A stretch of 37,725 nucleotides of DNA from Candidatus Mediterraneibacter intestinipullorum. Its GTDB lineage: Bacteria; Bacillota; Clostridia; Lachnospirales; Lachnospiraceae. The notes beneath the pieces were generated by a model, which worked only from the letters and a program-made list of their open reading frames with translations, was not told the origin of the DNA and did not search any database. A program made the position numbers and the translations under genes. This document shows, one piece after another, positions 22,280 to 31,200 of this stretch (the stretch's first letter is position 1; each line of letters opens with the position of its first letter). Where the stretch lies: NCBI GenBank assembly GCA_019118665.1, contig DWYM01000052.1, forward strand, positions 1 through 37,725. The letters run 5' to 3'.

Positions 22280-23595
22280 CATACGAAGAGGCAGTAAACT
22301 ATATACTGGGCATTCCCAGATTTACAAAGAAAAACGACAGAGAACATACGAGAGCTTTTCTCTCATGTCTTGGAGACCCGCAGGAGCACATGAAAGTGCT
22401 CCATGTGGCGGGGACCAATGGGAAAGGATCTGTGTGCGCGTATCTTGACGGAATGCTCCGTTCGGAGGAAAAACGGACGGGGCTTTTTATATCCCCTCAC
22501 CTTGTGAAGCTGAACGAGCGGATCTCGGTCAATGGAGAGGCGATCAGCGACCAGGACTTCCGCGCCGTGTTTGAAAAAACATTGGAGACCGTAAAGCGCA
22601 TGGAAGAACAGGGGCTGGCGCATCCTACTTTTTTTGAGTTTTTATTGGGCATGGCTATGTGCGCCTTTGCGGAAGCGGGGGTGGAGTACGCGGTCCTTGA
22701 GACCGGGCTTGGCGGCAGGCTTGACGCGACCAGCGCGGTGGAGCGTCCCGAGGTGTGCGTGATCACTTCCATCGGACTGGACCATACAGAGTATCTGGGC
22801 GATACGCTGGAAGAGATCGCCGGGGAAAAGGCGGGGATCATCCGGCAGGGCGCTCCTGTATTTTACGCGCAGACTGCGGAGGAGAGCGACCGCGTAATTG
22901 AGCAGAACGCGCGGGAACGCGGGAGTTTCTGTAAAAAAATCGGGAAAGATGCGTACGAAATTCTCGGAATCGAGGACAAACATATTGCATTTTCCTGTTC
23001 CAGTGCTTATTATGGTAATACCACATGGAGATTGAATAATACCGGGCTTTACCAGCCCGGAAACGCGCTGCTTGCCATGGAAGTGATGCGTTATCTCTTT
23101 GGAGAGAACGGCCATCCGGAGCGCTGGAGACGGGCTCTGGCAGACTTGAAATGGCCGGGGCGAATGGAGGAAGTCCTTCCCGACGTATACATTGACGGCG
23201 CGCACAATATCAGCGCTGTGGGAGCATTTGTACAGAGCATCCCCGGGGATGGCGCCGGGAATATCATCTTATTTTCCGCGGTGGATGATAAGGATCATGA
23301 GAAGATGGCAGAACTCCTGTGCAGGGGAAGGACGGCAGAACTCTATGTGGTGACTCATATAGATGACAGGCGCGGGGCGGACGCGGAGAAGCTTGCGGAT
23401 ATTTTCAGAAAATATACGGAACGTCCTGTGGCAGTGAGGGAATCCGTAAAGGAAGCTGTTGAATACGCGCTGAGTGTACAGAATGGGCGGAGGATCTACT
23501 GTCTGGGATCCCTCTACCTGACAGGAATGATAAAAGGCTTGATTCAGGAGGAAGATATAGATGCTGGATTACGAAGAAGAACTGAAAAAATTTAA
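22276..23595 (+). CDS. folC: Folylpolyglutamate synthase / dihydrofolate synthase
   Basis: This 439-residue Mur-ligase-fold enzyme adds glutamate to folates (and often to dihydropteroate) in the cytoplasm. The P-loop is HVAGTNGKGSVCAYL (about residues 43-57). SPHLVKLNERISVNG, ETGLGGRLDATSAV, ITSIGLDHTEYLGDTLEEIAGEKAGI and DGAHNISAVGAF are all FolC signatures. It overlaps the preceding gene by ATGA and is overlapped at its 3' end by a small acidic protein gene. The order LtaS-like, folC, small protein, TPR protein reads as one operon. Confidence 0.95.
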   Translation: MTYEEAVNYILGIPRFTKKNDREHTRAFLSCLGDPQEHMKVLHVAGTNGKGSVCAYLDGMLRSEEKRTGLFISPHLVKLNERISVNGEAISDQDFRAVFEKTLETVKRMEEQGLAHPTFFEFLLGMAMCAFAEAGVEYAVLETGLGGRLDATSAVERPEVCVITSIGLDHTEYLGDTLEEIAGEKAGIIRQGAPVFYAQTAEESDRVIEQNARERGSFCKKIGKDAYEILGIEDKHIAFSCSSAYYGNTTWRLNNTGLYQPGNALLAMEVMRYLFGENGHPERWRRALADLKWPGRMEEVLPDVYIDGAHNISAVGAFVQSIPGDGAGNIILFSAVDDKDHEKMAELLCRGRTAELYVVTHIDDRRGADAEKLADIFRKYTERPVAVRESVKEAVEYALSVQNGRRIYCLGSLYLTGMIKGLIQEEDIDAGLRRRTEKI

Positions 23596-23692
23596 ACCTA
23601 GTCTTGAGGTCGAGGAGATCGAGGACGCGGTCTACCAGGAAGATCTGTCTGACATGACAGACCTTCTGAAGCAGGTAATGAACCAGAAGTAA
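23561..23692 (+). CDS. Small acidic protein of unknown function overlapping folC
   Basis: A 43-residue frame starts with ATG 23561, behind a good AGGAGG (23546-23551), and ends at TAA 23690-23692. The first 35 bp overlap folC in another frame. The product is acidic (many Glu and Asp), begins MLDYEEELKKFKPSLEVEE and ends LLKQVMNQK, and looks helical with no membrane segment or cysteine. I do not recognise a family. The strong ribosome binding site, the operon position and the absence of any other use for the 23596-23692 stretch support it as a real gene, possibly a partner of the TPR protein encoded 48 nt downstream. Confidence 0.7.
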   Translation: MLDYEEELKKFKPSLEVEEIEDAVYQEDLSDMTDLLKQVMNQK

Positions 23693-23739
23693 TAAAAGAT
23701 ACATGAAAGCGGAAGTTCAGAAAGATAGTGGGGATATAA

Positions 23740-25062
23740 ATGGACTATATGAAGAAGATCGTATACCATTCGAATTACTGGTATAACGATGGCCTGCGCA
23801 AAGCGCAGATGCGCGATATGTCAGGGGCGATCGCGTCGCTTCGCAGGAGCCTCCAGTTTAACAGGGAGAATATTGCGGCGCGGAATCTGCTGGGGCTTGT
23901 CTATTATGGGGTTGGCGAGGTGCCGGAAGCTCTGGTGGAATGGATCATCAGCAAGAATTTAAAAGCAAGGGACAATATAGCGGATCATTATATCAAGAAT
24001 GTACAGGCGTCGGCGAAAGAGCTGGAGACGATCGATCTTGCCATCAGAAAATATAATCAGTGCCTGGCATACTGCCAGCAGAATGGCGAGGATCTGGCAG
24101 TGATCCAGTTAAAGCAGGTCATTTCAGCGCACCCGACGTTTTTAAAGGCATATCAGCTTCTGGCGCTGATCTATCTGCACACGGAGCAGTACCCGCATGC
24201 AAGACAGATACTGCGGACTGCCAGGAAGCTGGATACAACAAACGAGATCACACTCCACTATATGCATGAGCTGGTCCAGCAGAAGGGCAGGCGCAGGCGT
24301 GAGAAGAAGAAAGAGGATGCGGTTGAGTATAATCTCGGCAATGAGACGATCATACAGCCGAAGCATTCCCGCATAAAAGAGATGGCGGGGCAGCTTGCCG
24401 TGGCGAATATCTTTATCGGCGCTGCCATCGGCGCGGCAGTCATCTGGTTTCTTGTCGCTCCGGCTGTGAATCAGTCCAGAGCAGACCGGATGAACGATCA
24501 GATGAGGGAGTACAGCGAGGAGATCAAATCTCTGGAGGCCCAGGTCAGCGCCCAGACAAGGACTCTGGACAATTACCGGGCGTCAGGGGAGAGCGCGGCA
24601 ACAGACGCCCAGCAGGCGCAGACCACCCGCGACAGCTATGAGTATCTCATGACAGTCCGGGACCAGTACGATTCCCGGAACTACAGTGACGCTGAGATGG
24701 CAGACTCGCTGCTCAATGTCAGCAGGGATATGCTCGGGACAAATGCCCAGGCCGTTTATGACGAACTGACGGCAGCGATCTATCCGGGGGCATGCGACGC
24801 AAATTTCGCGACAGGGACGGAAGCCCTGAACAGCGGGAACTATCAGGGAGCAGTGGACGCCCTCTCCAAAGTCGTGCGGATGAACGAAGGCTACAACAGC
24901 GGACAGGCTCTGTTTAACCTGGCGCAGGCATACCAGGGGAATGGAGACAATGAAAATGCAGCTGCATACTACCGGAGAGTTGTGGAAGGATACGCGGATT
25001 CTGAATACGCGGCTCAGGCGCAGAGCAGTCTGGATGGGATGGATCAGGCGGTTTCTGAATAA
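23740..25062 (+). CDS. TPR-repeat protein with one membrane segment
   Basis: The 440-residue protein has an N-terminal cytoplasmic region of TPR helices (about residues 10-190; for example NIAARNLLGLVYYGVGEVPEA and the 34-residue unit around AYQLLALIYLHTEQYPHARQ). A Lys/Arg-rich stretch follows (RRRREKKKE), then one membrane segment (about 214-243), a coiled coil (about 250-295), and a C-terminal extracytoplasmic domain with two more TPR-like units (about 350-430: ALNSGNYQGAVDALSKV, ALFNLAQAYQGNGDNENAAAYY). It is a scaffold-type protein; partners are unknown. It ends shortly before a strong terminator, closing the operon that includes folC. Confidence 0.85.
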   Translation: MDYMKKIVYHSNYWYNDGLRKAQMRDMSGAIASLRRSLQFNRENIAARNLLGLVYYGVGEVPEALVEWIISKNLKARDNIADHYIKNVQASAKELETIDLAIRKYNQCLAYCQQNGEDLAVIQLKQVISAHPTFLKAYQLLALIYLHTEQYPHARQILRTARKLDTTNEITLHYMHELVQQKGRRRREKKKEDAVEYNLGNETIIQPKHSRIKEMAGQLAVANIFIGAAIGAAVIWFLVAPAVNQSRADRMNDQMREYSEEIKSLEAQVSAQTRTLDNYRASGESAATDAQQAQTTRDSYEYLMTVRDQYDSRNYSDAEMADSLLNVSRDMLGTNAQAVYDELTAAIYPGACDANFATGTEALNSGNYQGAVDALSKVVRMNEGYNSGQALFNLAQAYQGNGDNENAAAYYRRVVEGYADSEYAAQAQSSLDGMDQAVSE

Positions 25063-25082
25063 GGACAAGACAGTTACGAAAG

Positions 25083-25114
25083 AAAAGGATGTACGGAGAA
25101 GTACATCCTTTTTT
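25083..25114 (+). terminator. Intrinsic terminator after the TPR gene
   Basis: AAAAGGATGTAC (25083-25094) pairs with GTACATCCTTTT (25101-25112) around a 6-nt loop. The stem is followed by a run of T. It separates the folC-TPR operon from the spoIIA operon. Confidence 0.85.
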
Positions 25115-25116
25115 GT

Positions 25117-25150
25117 GTACATCCGAACAATATGTACATCCGAATAATAT
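25117..25150 (+). repeat. 17-bp direct repeat upstream of spoIIAA
   Basis: Two contiguous copies of GTACATCCGAAYAATAT (25117-25133 and 25134-25150) differ at one base. The first eight bases also match the right arm of the preceding terminator (25101-25108). They lie 40-73 bp ahead of the spoIIAA start, where an activator such as Spo0A would bind; CCGAA is only a partial match to a 0A box. Confidence 0.7.
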
Positions 25151-25189
25151 TAGTAAAAGGGGGCAAGCCCCTTTCAGGGGAGGAGCAGC

Positions 25190-25504
25190 ATGAAATATCA
25201 GGTGCAGGAGAACTGCCTCACCATCTATCTGCCCCGCGAGGTGGATCATCACAATGCGGAGGAGATCAGGCGGGAGGCAGATGCGGTAATTGACCGGAAC
25301 CACATTAAATATGTGATCTTTGATTTTGAGAAAACAGATTTTATGGACAGTTCCGGGATAGGGGTGATCATGGGAAGATATAAGACGATCTGCCTGATCG
25401 GAGGAGAGGTCTGGGCAGTCCATGCGAATGCAAGGATAAAAAAGATACTTACACTCTCGGGAGTGACAAAAATAATGCAGATATATGAGGAGGATGCGGT
25501 ATGA
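25190..25504 (+). CDS. spoIIAA: Anti-sigma F factor antagonist
   Basis: This 104-residue STAS-domain protein, when unphosphorylated, binds SpoIIAB and frees sigma-F in the forespore. The phosphorylation site is in DFMDSSGIGVIMGRY (second Ser, about S55), identical in pattern to other SpoIIAA proteins. GGGGAGGAG precedes the ATG. Upstream are a small hairpin AAAGGGG (25156-25162) / CCCCTTT (25168-25174), which lies partly over the ribosome binding region, and the 17-bp direct repeat. Its stop overlaps spoIIAB (ATGA). Confidence 0.96.
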   Translation: MKYQVQENCLTIYLPREVDHHNAEEIRREADAVIDRNHIKYVIFDFEKTDFMDSSGIGVIMGRYKTICLIGGEVWAVHANARIKKILTLSGVTKIMQIYEEDAV

Positions 25505-25956
25505 AAAATACAAATGAAATGGAGATCCGGTTCGAGAGCAGATCAGCAAATGAAGGATTCGCCAGGGTGGCGGTGGCGTCATTTTTAACCCAGTTAAACC
25601 CTACTGTGGAAGAAGTGGCGGATGTCAAGACTGCCGTGTCAGAAGCCGTGACGAATGCGATCATCCACGGATATGAGAACGAGATACATAAAGTGCATAT
25701 CCGGTGCCGTATTGAGGATAATGTCTTTACGGTGGAGGTGTGCGACAAGGGGAAAGGCATCGAAAATGTAGAAGAGGCGATGCAGCCCATGTTCACCACG
25801 AAACCGGAGCAGGACCGGTCCGGCATGGGATTTGCGTTTATGGAAGCCTTCATGGACAGCTTGGAGGTAGAGTCCGAACCCGGAAAAGGGACAAAGGTGA
25901 GGATGAAAAAGGCTATCGGAAAAGGAAGGGAAATATGGACCACACGATCGCTTTGA
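25501..25956 (+). CDS. spoIIAB: Anti-sigma F factor (serine kinase)
   Basis: This 151-residue GHKL-type kinase holds sigma-F inactive and phosphorylates SpoIIAA. The N box is SEAVTNAIIHGY (about 47-58), the G1 box is VCDKGKGI (about 80-87) and the G2 box is DRSGMGFAFME (about 105-115). Length is normal. It overlaps spoIIAA by 4 bp and sigF by 22 bp, giving a tightly coupled three-gene unit as in Bacillus and Clostridia. Confidence 0.96.
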   Translation: MKNTNEMEIRFESRSANEGFARVAVASFLTQLNPTVEEVADVKTAVSEAVTNAIIHGYENEIHKVHIRCRIEDNVFTVEVCDKGKGIENVEEAMQPMFTTKPEQDRSGMGFAFMEAFMDSLEVESEPGKGTKVRMKKAIGKGREIWTTRSL

Positions 25957-26651
25957 TACAGAGATCACACGCCGGGGATAAAGAAGCGAGAGAACAGCTT
26001 GTAGAAGAAAATGTGGGACTTATCTGGTGTGTTGTGAAGCGGTTTTACGGCAGAGGCACTGAGGCGGAGGATCTGTTCCAGATCGGCAGTATCGGACTGC
26101 TGAAAGCGATAGACAAATTTGACATATCCTATGATGTGAAATTCTCTACTTACGCAGTACCCATGATCTCGGGGGAGATCAAGCGCTTTCTGAGGGACGA
26201 CGGCATGATCAAAGTCAGCCGGTCGTTAAAAGAGCTTGCTTATAAGAGCTTCCAGGCAAGAGAACGGCTCAATACAAAGCTGGGGAGGGAGCCCACTCTG
26301 GAAGAGATATCAGAAGACCTGGGAGTGGATAAGGAAGAGCTGGTACAGGCGATGGAGGCGGGAGGGGAGGTAGAGTCTCTTTACCGGCCGATCCATCAGA
26401 AGGAAGGCAGCGAGATCCGTCTGCTGGATAAGATTGAAGAAAAGGAGAGAAGAGAGGACAAGATACTGGATCTGATGGTGTTAAAACAGCTTTTGGAGAC
26501 TCTGAACGCGCAGGAAAGGCAGTTGATCTATCTGCGGTATTTTGCCGATAAAACACAGTCAGATGTGGGAAAGATAATGGGAATCTCCCAGGTGCAGGTG
26601 TCGCGCATGGAGAAAAAGATCCTTCGCAACCTGAGAGATCTGGGGACCTGA
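25935..26651 (+). CDS. sigF: RNA polymerase sporulation sigma factor F
   Basis: This 238-residue sigma-70-family factor is active first in the forespore. Region 2 is EAEDLFQIGSIGLLKAIDKF and FSTYAVPMISGEIKRFLRDD, region 3 spans about 110-150, and region 4 includes QSDVGKIMGISQVQVSRMEKK. The true start is ATG 25935 (MDHTIALIQRSH) behind AAGGAAGGGA; a longer frame from 25740 merely runs through spoIIAB in another frame. It is followed directly by a small membrane protein gene and spoVAA-spoVAB. Confidence 0.96.
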   Translation: MDHTIALIQRSHAGDKEAREQLVEENVGLIWCVVKRFYGRGTEAEDLFQIGSIGLLKAIDKFDISYDVKFSTYAVPMISGEIKRFLRDDGMIKVSRSLKELAYKSFQARERLNTKLGREPTLEEISEDLGVDKEELVQAMEAGGEVESLYRPIHQKEGSEIRLLDKIEEKERREDKILDLMVLKQLLETLNAQERQLIYLRYFADKTQSDVGKIMGISQVQVSRMEKKILRNLRDLGT

Positions 26652-26652
26652 C

Positions 26653-27030
26653 ATGGAATTGCCTCAGGGCATGAATAATTCTGCGGAAAATCCGGATACT
26701 AAGTCTTACAGCACCGGTTGTCAGTACAGGGGCGCAGGCGCGCGCGGGGCTGAGGATACCGGTCATGGAAAAAGGCAGAAAGGTCAGGTGGACAGTATGG
26801 AAGATGGGCGAAAGAAGATATGGATCTGCCTTCTGGTCGTAGTTCTCGCGGCAGTGGTGATCGGAGTGATCTATTATTACAGCGCGCCGCAGGAGAAGGG
26901 GACAGAAGGGTTTTTGATCAGAGCCGGACAGAACACAGCATCCCAGTTGGAGCCCGGGCAGCAGGACAGTTCCCGGACGGCAGAGGAAAGCGGTACGGAA
27001 AAACCCCGGGAGGCAGCTTATGCCTGCTAA
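26653..27030 (+). CDS. Single-pass membrane protein of unknown function in the spoIIA-spoVA cluster
   Basis: I do not recognise a family. The 125-residue frame has a polar, Gly/Ser/Asn-rich N-terminus, one clear membrane segment (about residues 57-76: WICLLVVVLAAVVIGVIYYY), and a hydrophilic Gln/Glu/Ser-rich tail of about 45 residues ending in Cys. It starts 1 nt after the sigF stop; an alternative start at 26797 has a better ribosome binding site (CAGGTGG) and would give a 77-residue protein beginning MEDGRKK. Its 3' end overlaps spoVAA. In Bacillus subtilis spoVAA directly follows sigF (spoIIAC), so this gene is an insertion into a conserved order. A sporulation role is inferred from position only. 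Confidence 0.65.
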   Translation: MELPQGMNNSAENPDTKSYSTGCQYRGAGARGAEDTGHGKRQKGQVDSMEDGRKKIWICLLVVVLAAVVIGVIYYYSAPQEKGTEGFLIRAGQNTASQLEPGQQDSSRTAEESGTEKPREAAYAC

Positions 27031-27691
27031 CGCTACACTCTATATCAAAGGGGACCGTGATGTGGAAGTGACGAAACCGGATGTGACACTGGGAGATATC
27101 CTGATCATGGAATGCTCCGACAAGACGATCCCCCAAAAGATAAAGCCCATAAGGATCATAAAGTTTAAAAAGCCGGGGCAGCAAAGATGCGTGGTGTCTG
27201 TTCTGAAGATCATCGCCTGTATCCATGAAAAGTATCCGGGTATCGAGATACAGAACATGGGAGAGGCGGATATCATCGTGACTTATGAGGATCAGAATAC
27301 CCCGCCCCTTGCATGGCATATACTGAAAACAGTCTTTGTCGTGGCGGTCACTTTCTGCGGGGCGGCATTTTCCATCATGGCGTTTAACAACGACGTGGAT
27401 GTAACAAAGCTGTTCGGACAGATCTATGAACTGTTCACAGGCCAGGAAACGAGCGGATTTACAATACTTGAGATCGCCTATTCCGTCGGGATCACGGTGG
27501 GAATCCTTATTTTCTTTAATCATTTCGGGAAAAAACGCTTTACCGTGGATCCCACACCTATGGAGATCCAGATGAGACTGTATGAAAATGATATACAGTC
27601 AACTCTGGTCGAAGACGCGGCGAGGAAGGGAGAGGAGCTGGATGTGGGCACAATGGGGGCAGCAGATCCTTCTGGCAGTCATCGGAGTTAG
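27020..27691 (+). CDS. spoVAA: Stage V sporulation protein AA
   Basis: The 223-residue protein has a soluble N-terminal half (about 1-90: LYIKGDRDVEVTKPDVTLGDI and EKYPGIEIQNMGEADIIVTY) and two membrane segments (about 103-125 and 150-172). These features match SpoVAA, part of the system that moves Ca-dipicolinate into the spore. It overlaps the upstream membrane protein gene by 11 bp and spoVAB by 50 bp. The other spoVA genes (C, D, E) do not follow here. Confidence 0.88.
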   Translation: MPANATLYIKGDRDVEVTKPDVTLGDILIMECSDKTIPQKIKPIRIIKFKKPGQQRCVVSVLKIIACIHEKYPGIEIQNMGEADIIVTYEDQNTPPLAWHILKTVFVVAVTFCGAAFSIMAFNNDVDVTKLFGQIYELFTGQETSGFTILEIAYSVGITVGILIFFNHFGKKRFTVDPTPMEIQMRLYENDIQSTLVEDAARKGEELDVGTMGAADPSGSHRS

Positions 27692-28088
27692 CGCAGGGGT
27701 GGCTGTGGCAGGAGGTCTGTTTGCGTTTATTGTCGAGCTGGGCGTGGTGGCGGACTTCGCTGACCGCACGCACACGGCGGATAAGATCCTCCTTTATGAA
27801 TCAAGCGTGGCACTGGGAGGGATTCTGGGAAATCTGGTCTATATATTTCGGATCAGCCCCACAGCCGGCATGGCACAGTTTTCTGCCGGACAGGGTCTTT
27901 TGGGAATATTCGCCATATTTGCAGGGATTTTTGTGGGGTGCTGGTCCATGGCTCTGGCAGAGATTTTAAATGTGTTTCCGGTATTTATGCGGCGCGCCCG
28001 GATCGTCAGATATATCGCGGCGTTTACGATAAGCGTGGCGATAGGAAAAGGACTGGGGTCATGGCTGTTTTTCTTCAGAGGATGGTAG
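27642..28088 (+). CDS. spoVAB: Stage V sporulation protein AB
   Basis: The 148-residue, very hydrophobic protein has four membrane segments and the SpoVAB pattern GVSAGVAVAGGLFAFIVELG, then RTHTADKILLYESSVALGG and a C-terminal FTISVAIGKGLGSWLFFFRGW. ATG 27642 is preferred for the GGGAGAGGAG just upstream, within the end of spoVAA. It works with SpoVAA in the spore membrane. It is the last gene of the cluster, and a long perfect palindrome follows 10 bp after the stop. Confidence 0.88.
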   Translation: MWAQWGQQILLAVIGVSAGVAVAGGLFAFIVELGVVADFADRTHTADKILLYESSVALGGILGNLVYIFRISPTAGMAQFSAGQGLLGIFAIFAGIFVGCWSMALAEILNVFPVFMRRARIVRYIAAFTISVAIGKGLGSWLFFFRGW

Positions 28089-28097
28089 TTATTTTGT

Positions 28098-28140
28098 GAT
28101 TTGGGACGGAGTAAAATCGAATTTTACTCCGTCCCAAATC
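28098..28140. repeat. Perfect 20-bp palindrome after spoVAB
   Basis: Arms 28098-28117 and 28121-28140 are perfectly complementary around CGA, with the core GGGACGGAGTAAAAT. There is no T tract after the stem on either strand, but the stem is strong enough to end or stabilise the spoVAB mRNA. It could also be one copy of a dispersed palindromic element. Confidence 0.75.
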
Positions 28141-28221
28141 GTTATAATTTGTGGAAGCATATAGTGAAATGCTCCGAAATGTGATAGAATAGGAACATTG
28201 ACGCAGAAGGGAGAGACATCT

Positions 28222-31200
28222 ATGCTTCAGATCAGAGACATCTGTAAGGAGTACCGCACCGGAAGCCTGATACAGAAAGCTCTTGACAATGTGAGCCTGA
28301 ACTTAAGAGATAACGAGTTTGTCGCGATCCTGGGACCGAGCGGTTCGGGAAAAACGACGCTTCTTAATATCATAGGAGGACTGGACCGCTATGACAGCGG
28401 AGACCTGGTCATCAATGGGATCTCTACGAAAAAGTATAAGGACAGGGACTGGGATTCTTACCGCAACCATACCATCGGTTTTGTGTTCCAGAGCTATAAC
28501 CTGATCCCCCACCAGACGATCCTTGCGAACGTGGAGCTTGCCCTGACCATCTCCGGCATCGGTAAGGCAGAGAGGAGAAGGCGGGCGCGTCAGGCACTCT
28601 CGCAGGTAGGGCTGGGAGAACAGATACACAAGAAACCGAACCAGCTCTCAGGCGGCCAGATGCAGAGAGTCGCCATCGCCAGGGCGCTGGTCAACGATCC
28701 GGATATCCTTCTTGCCGACGAGCCCACCGGAGCGCTTGACAGTGAGACCAGTGTACAGGTCATGGAACTGCTCAAGGAAGTGGCAAGCGACCGGCTTGTC
28801 GTGATGGTGACCCACAACCCGGAGCTGGCGGAGGAATATGCCACCCGCATCGTGAACCTGAAGGATGGAAAGATCATTTCCGACAGCGATGGATATGAGA
28901 TCCGGGAGGAGGAGCTGGAACCTCCGAAACACAGAAACATGGGAAAGGCTTCCATGTCCTTTCTCACGGCCCTTTCCTTAAGCTTTAACAATCTGAAGAC
29001 AAAAAAGGCGCGCACCTTGCTGACGGCATTTGCCGGGTCCATCGGCATTATCGGCATTGCGCTCATCCTCTCCCTCTCTACCGGCGTGAATAGCTATATC
29101 AAGGAGATTGAGGAGGATACGCTCTCTGAATATCCGCTCCAGATCCAGAGTACGGGATTTGACTTCAGTTCCATCATGGTCAGCGATGAGGCGGCAGGAG
29201 GAAATGAACAGAAAAAATCCGGCGACATCCATGTGGTCGAGATGGTGACAAATATGTTTTCTACAATGGATTCCAATGACCTGGAGTCTCTGAAAAAATA
29301 TCTTGACAGCGGCGAGAGCGGGATAGAAAAATATACGAATGCCATCGAGTATTCTTACAATGTTGTTCCCCAGATCTACCGGGAGGAGGGGGACACGGTA
29401 CGGAAGGTACACCCGGATACGTCTTTCGAAGCAATGGGACTGGGATCGTCTTCCAGCTCAAACAGCATCATGTCCTCTATGATGAGCACAAATGTATTCT
29501 ATGAGATGCCGGAGAATCCGAACCTGTATGAAGGACAGTATGATGTAAAGGCAGGCCGCTGGCCGGAAAATCATAACGAGTGTGTTCTGGTGCTCACTGC
29601 CGGGGGGAGCATGAGCGATTTCATGCTGTATACAATGGGGCTGCGCGATCCGCTGGAGTTAGACGAGATGGTCCGCCAGTTTATCAATGAGGAAAATGTG
29701 GATACCCCTGCGGACATGGGAACGTATTCTTATGACGATATCCTCGGGATCACCTTCCGGCTTGTAAACGGTGCGGATTACTATGAGTATGACAGCCAGT
29801 ACCAGGTGTGGAGAGATAAAACAAATGACCGGCAATATATGAGACAGCTTGTGGGAAACGGAGAGAAGCTCACCATTGTGGGAGTCGTGCAGCCGTCCGA
29901 AGACGCCAACGCGTCGGCCCTGAGCGCAGGGATCTGCTATCCCGCGTCTCTGACAAAGCATGTGGCAGAGCAGGCGGCGCAGGAGGAAATCGTAAAACAG
30001 CAGCTTGCAGAGCCTTCTGTCAATGTGTTTACCGGAGAACCATTCGGGGAGGACAGCGGGGATGATTTTGATATGCAGTCTCTGATCACTGTGGATGAAG
30101 GGAAGCTCCGGGAGGCATTCGGATTTGACGCGGATGCATTTTCCGGTGTGGGAGATTCCATGGATCTCTCTGGTGTACTCAATTCCTCCGGCGGCTCCCT
30201 CAATCTGTCGGATATGATCGATCTGGGGGCTGTCTCAGTTGACCTCCCTGAAATGCCGGCGCTCAGTCTGGGCGACATTGTGGGAAATCTGGACGTCACA
30301 GTGTCTCCGGATGGGATGTCCGCTCTTGCAGGCAGACTGATGGAAGGGTATCAGGAATATGCACGGTCGCACCCTGAGGCGGATTATTCCGGACTGGGGG
30401 AAGCGTTTCAGAACTATCTGTCCACGCCGGAAGCCCAGGAGATCCTGAGGAACAATATCAGTGAGATCATCCAGTCCGGGGATGGGATCACAGTGACCGT
30501 GGACGACCTGAAAGGAATGATCGCAGAGGTCATGAGCGGCTTCGGACAGTATGTGGCTGATAAAGGATACACAGACCCGAATGAATTTGACACTTACCTC
30601 CTTGAGTATCTGGGGACAGCAGAAGCCCAGGAAATCCTGAACAGGTGGGCGGGAACCATCTTCGGGGGGATCGCGGACAATGTTACGATCACATCCGATC
30701 AGATCCAGAAGCTTGCCACAGAGCTTGCCGCGGGATATCAGGCTTACGCCGCGGCGGGCAATGGGCCTGACCCGAGTAAAATGCTGGAATATTTTCTTGA
30801 CTATCTCGGCACGCCGGATGGGCAGCAGAGGCTCTCAGAGGGGCTGGCCCAAGTGGTAGACATGGACAGTCTGGGGCAGCAGATATCAGGAGCGGTCGAA
30901 TCCTATATGCAGACAGCCATGTCCTCTTACGGCAGCGTGGCCGGGCAGGCGGTACAGACTCAGATCTCATCTGCCCTGGGACAGGTGATGGGGCAGCTCG
31001 CCTCCGGGATGGAGAATGCGATGAAACAGATGATGTCCCAGGTGGGGAGCAGCCTCCAGAGTTCACTCTCGGGAGCGATGAACATCAATGCAGAGGCATT
31101 TGCGGATGCGTTTCAGATGAACATGACAGGGGAGGAACTGGCGGAACTTATGATGTCCATGAGCTCCGGAGACAGCGCGTCCTACGAGAGCAACCTGCGG

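Noticed and set aside
25740-25934. N-terminal extension of sigF by 65 codons
   Set aside because: These codons run through spoIIAB in another frame; ATG 25935 with AAGGAAGGGA gives the normal sigma-F length.
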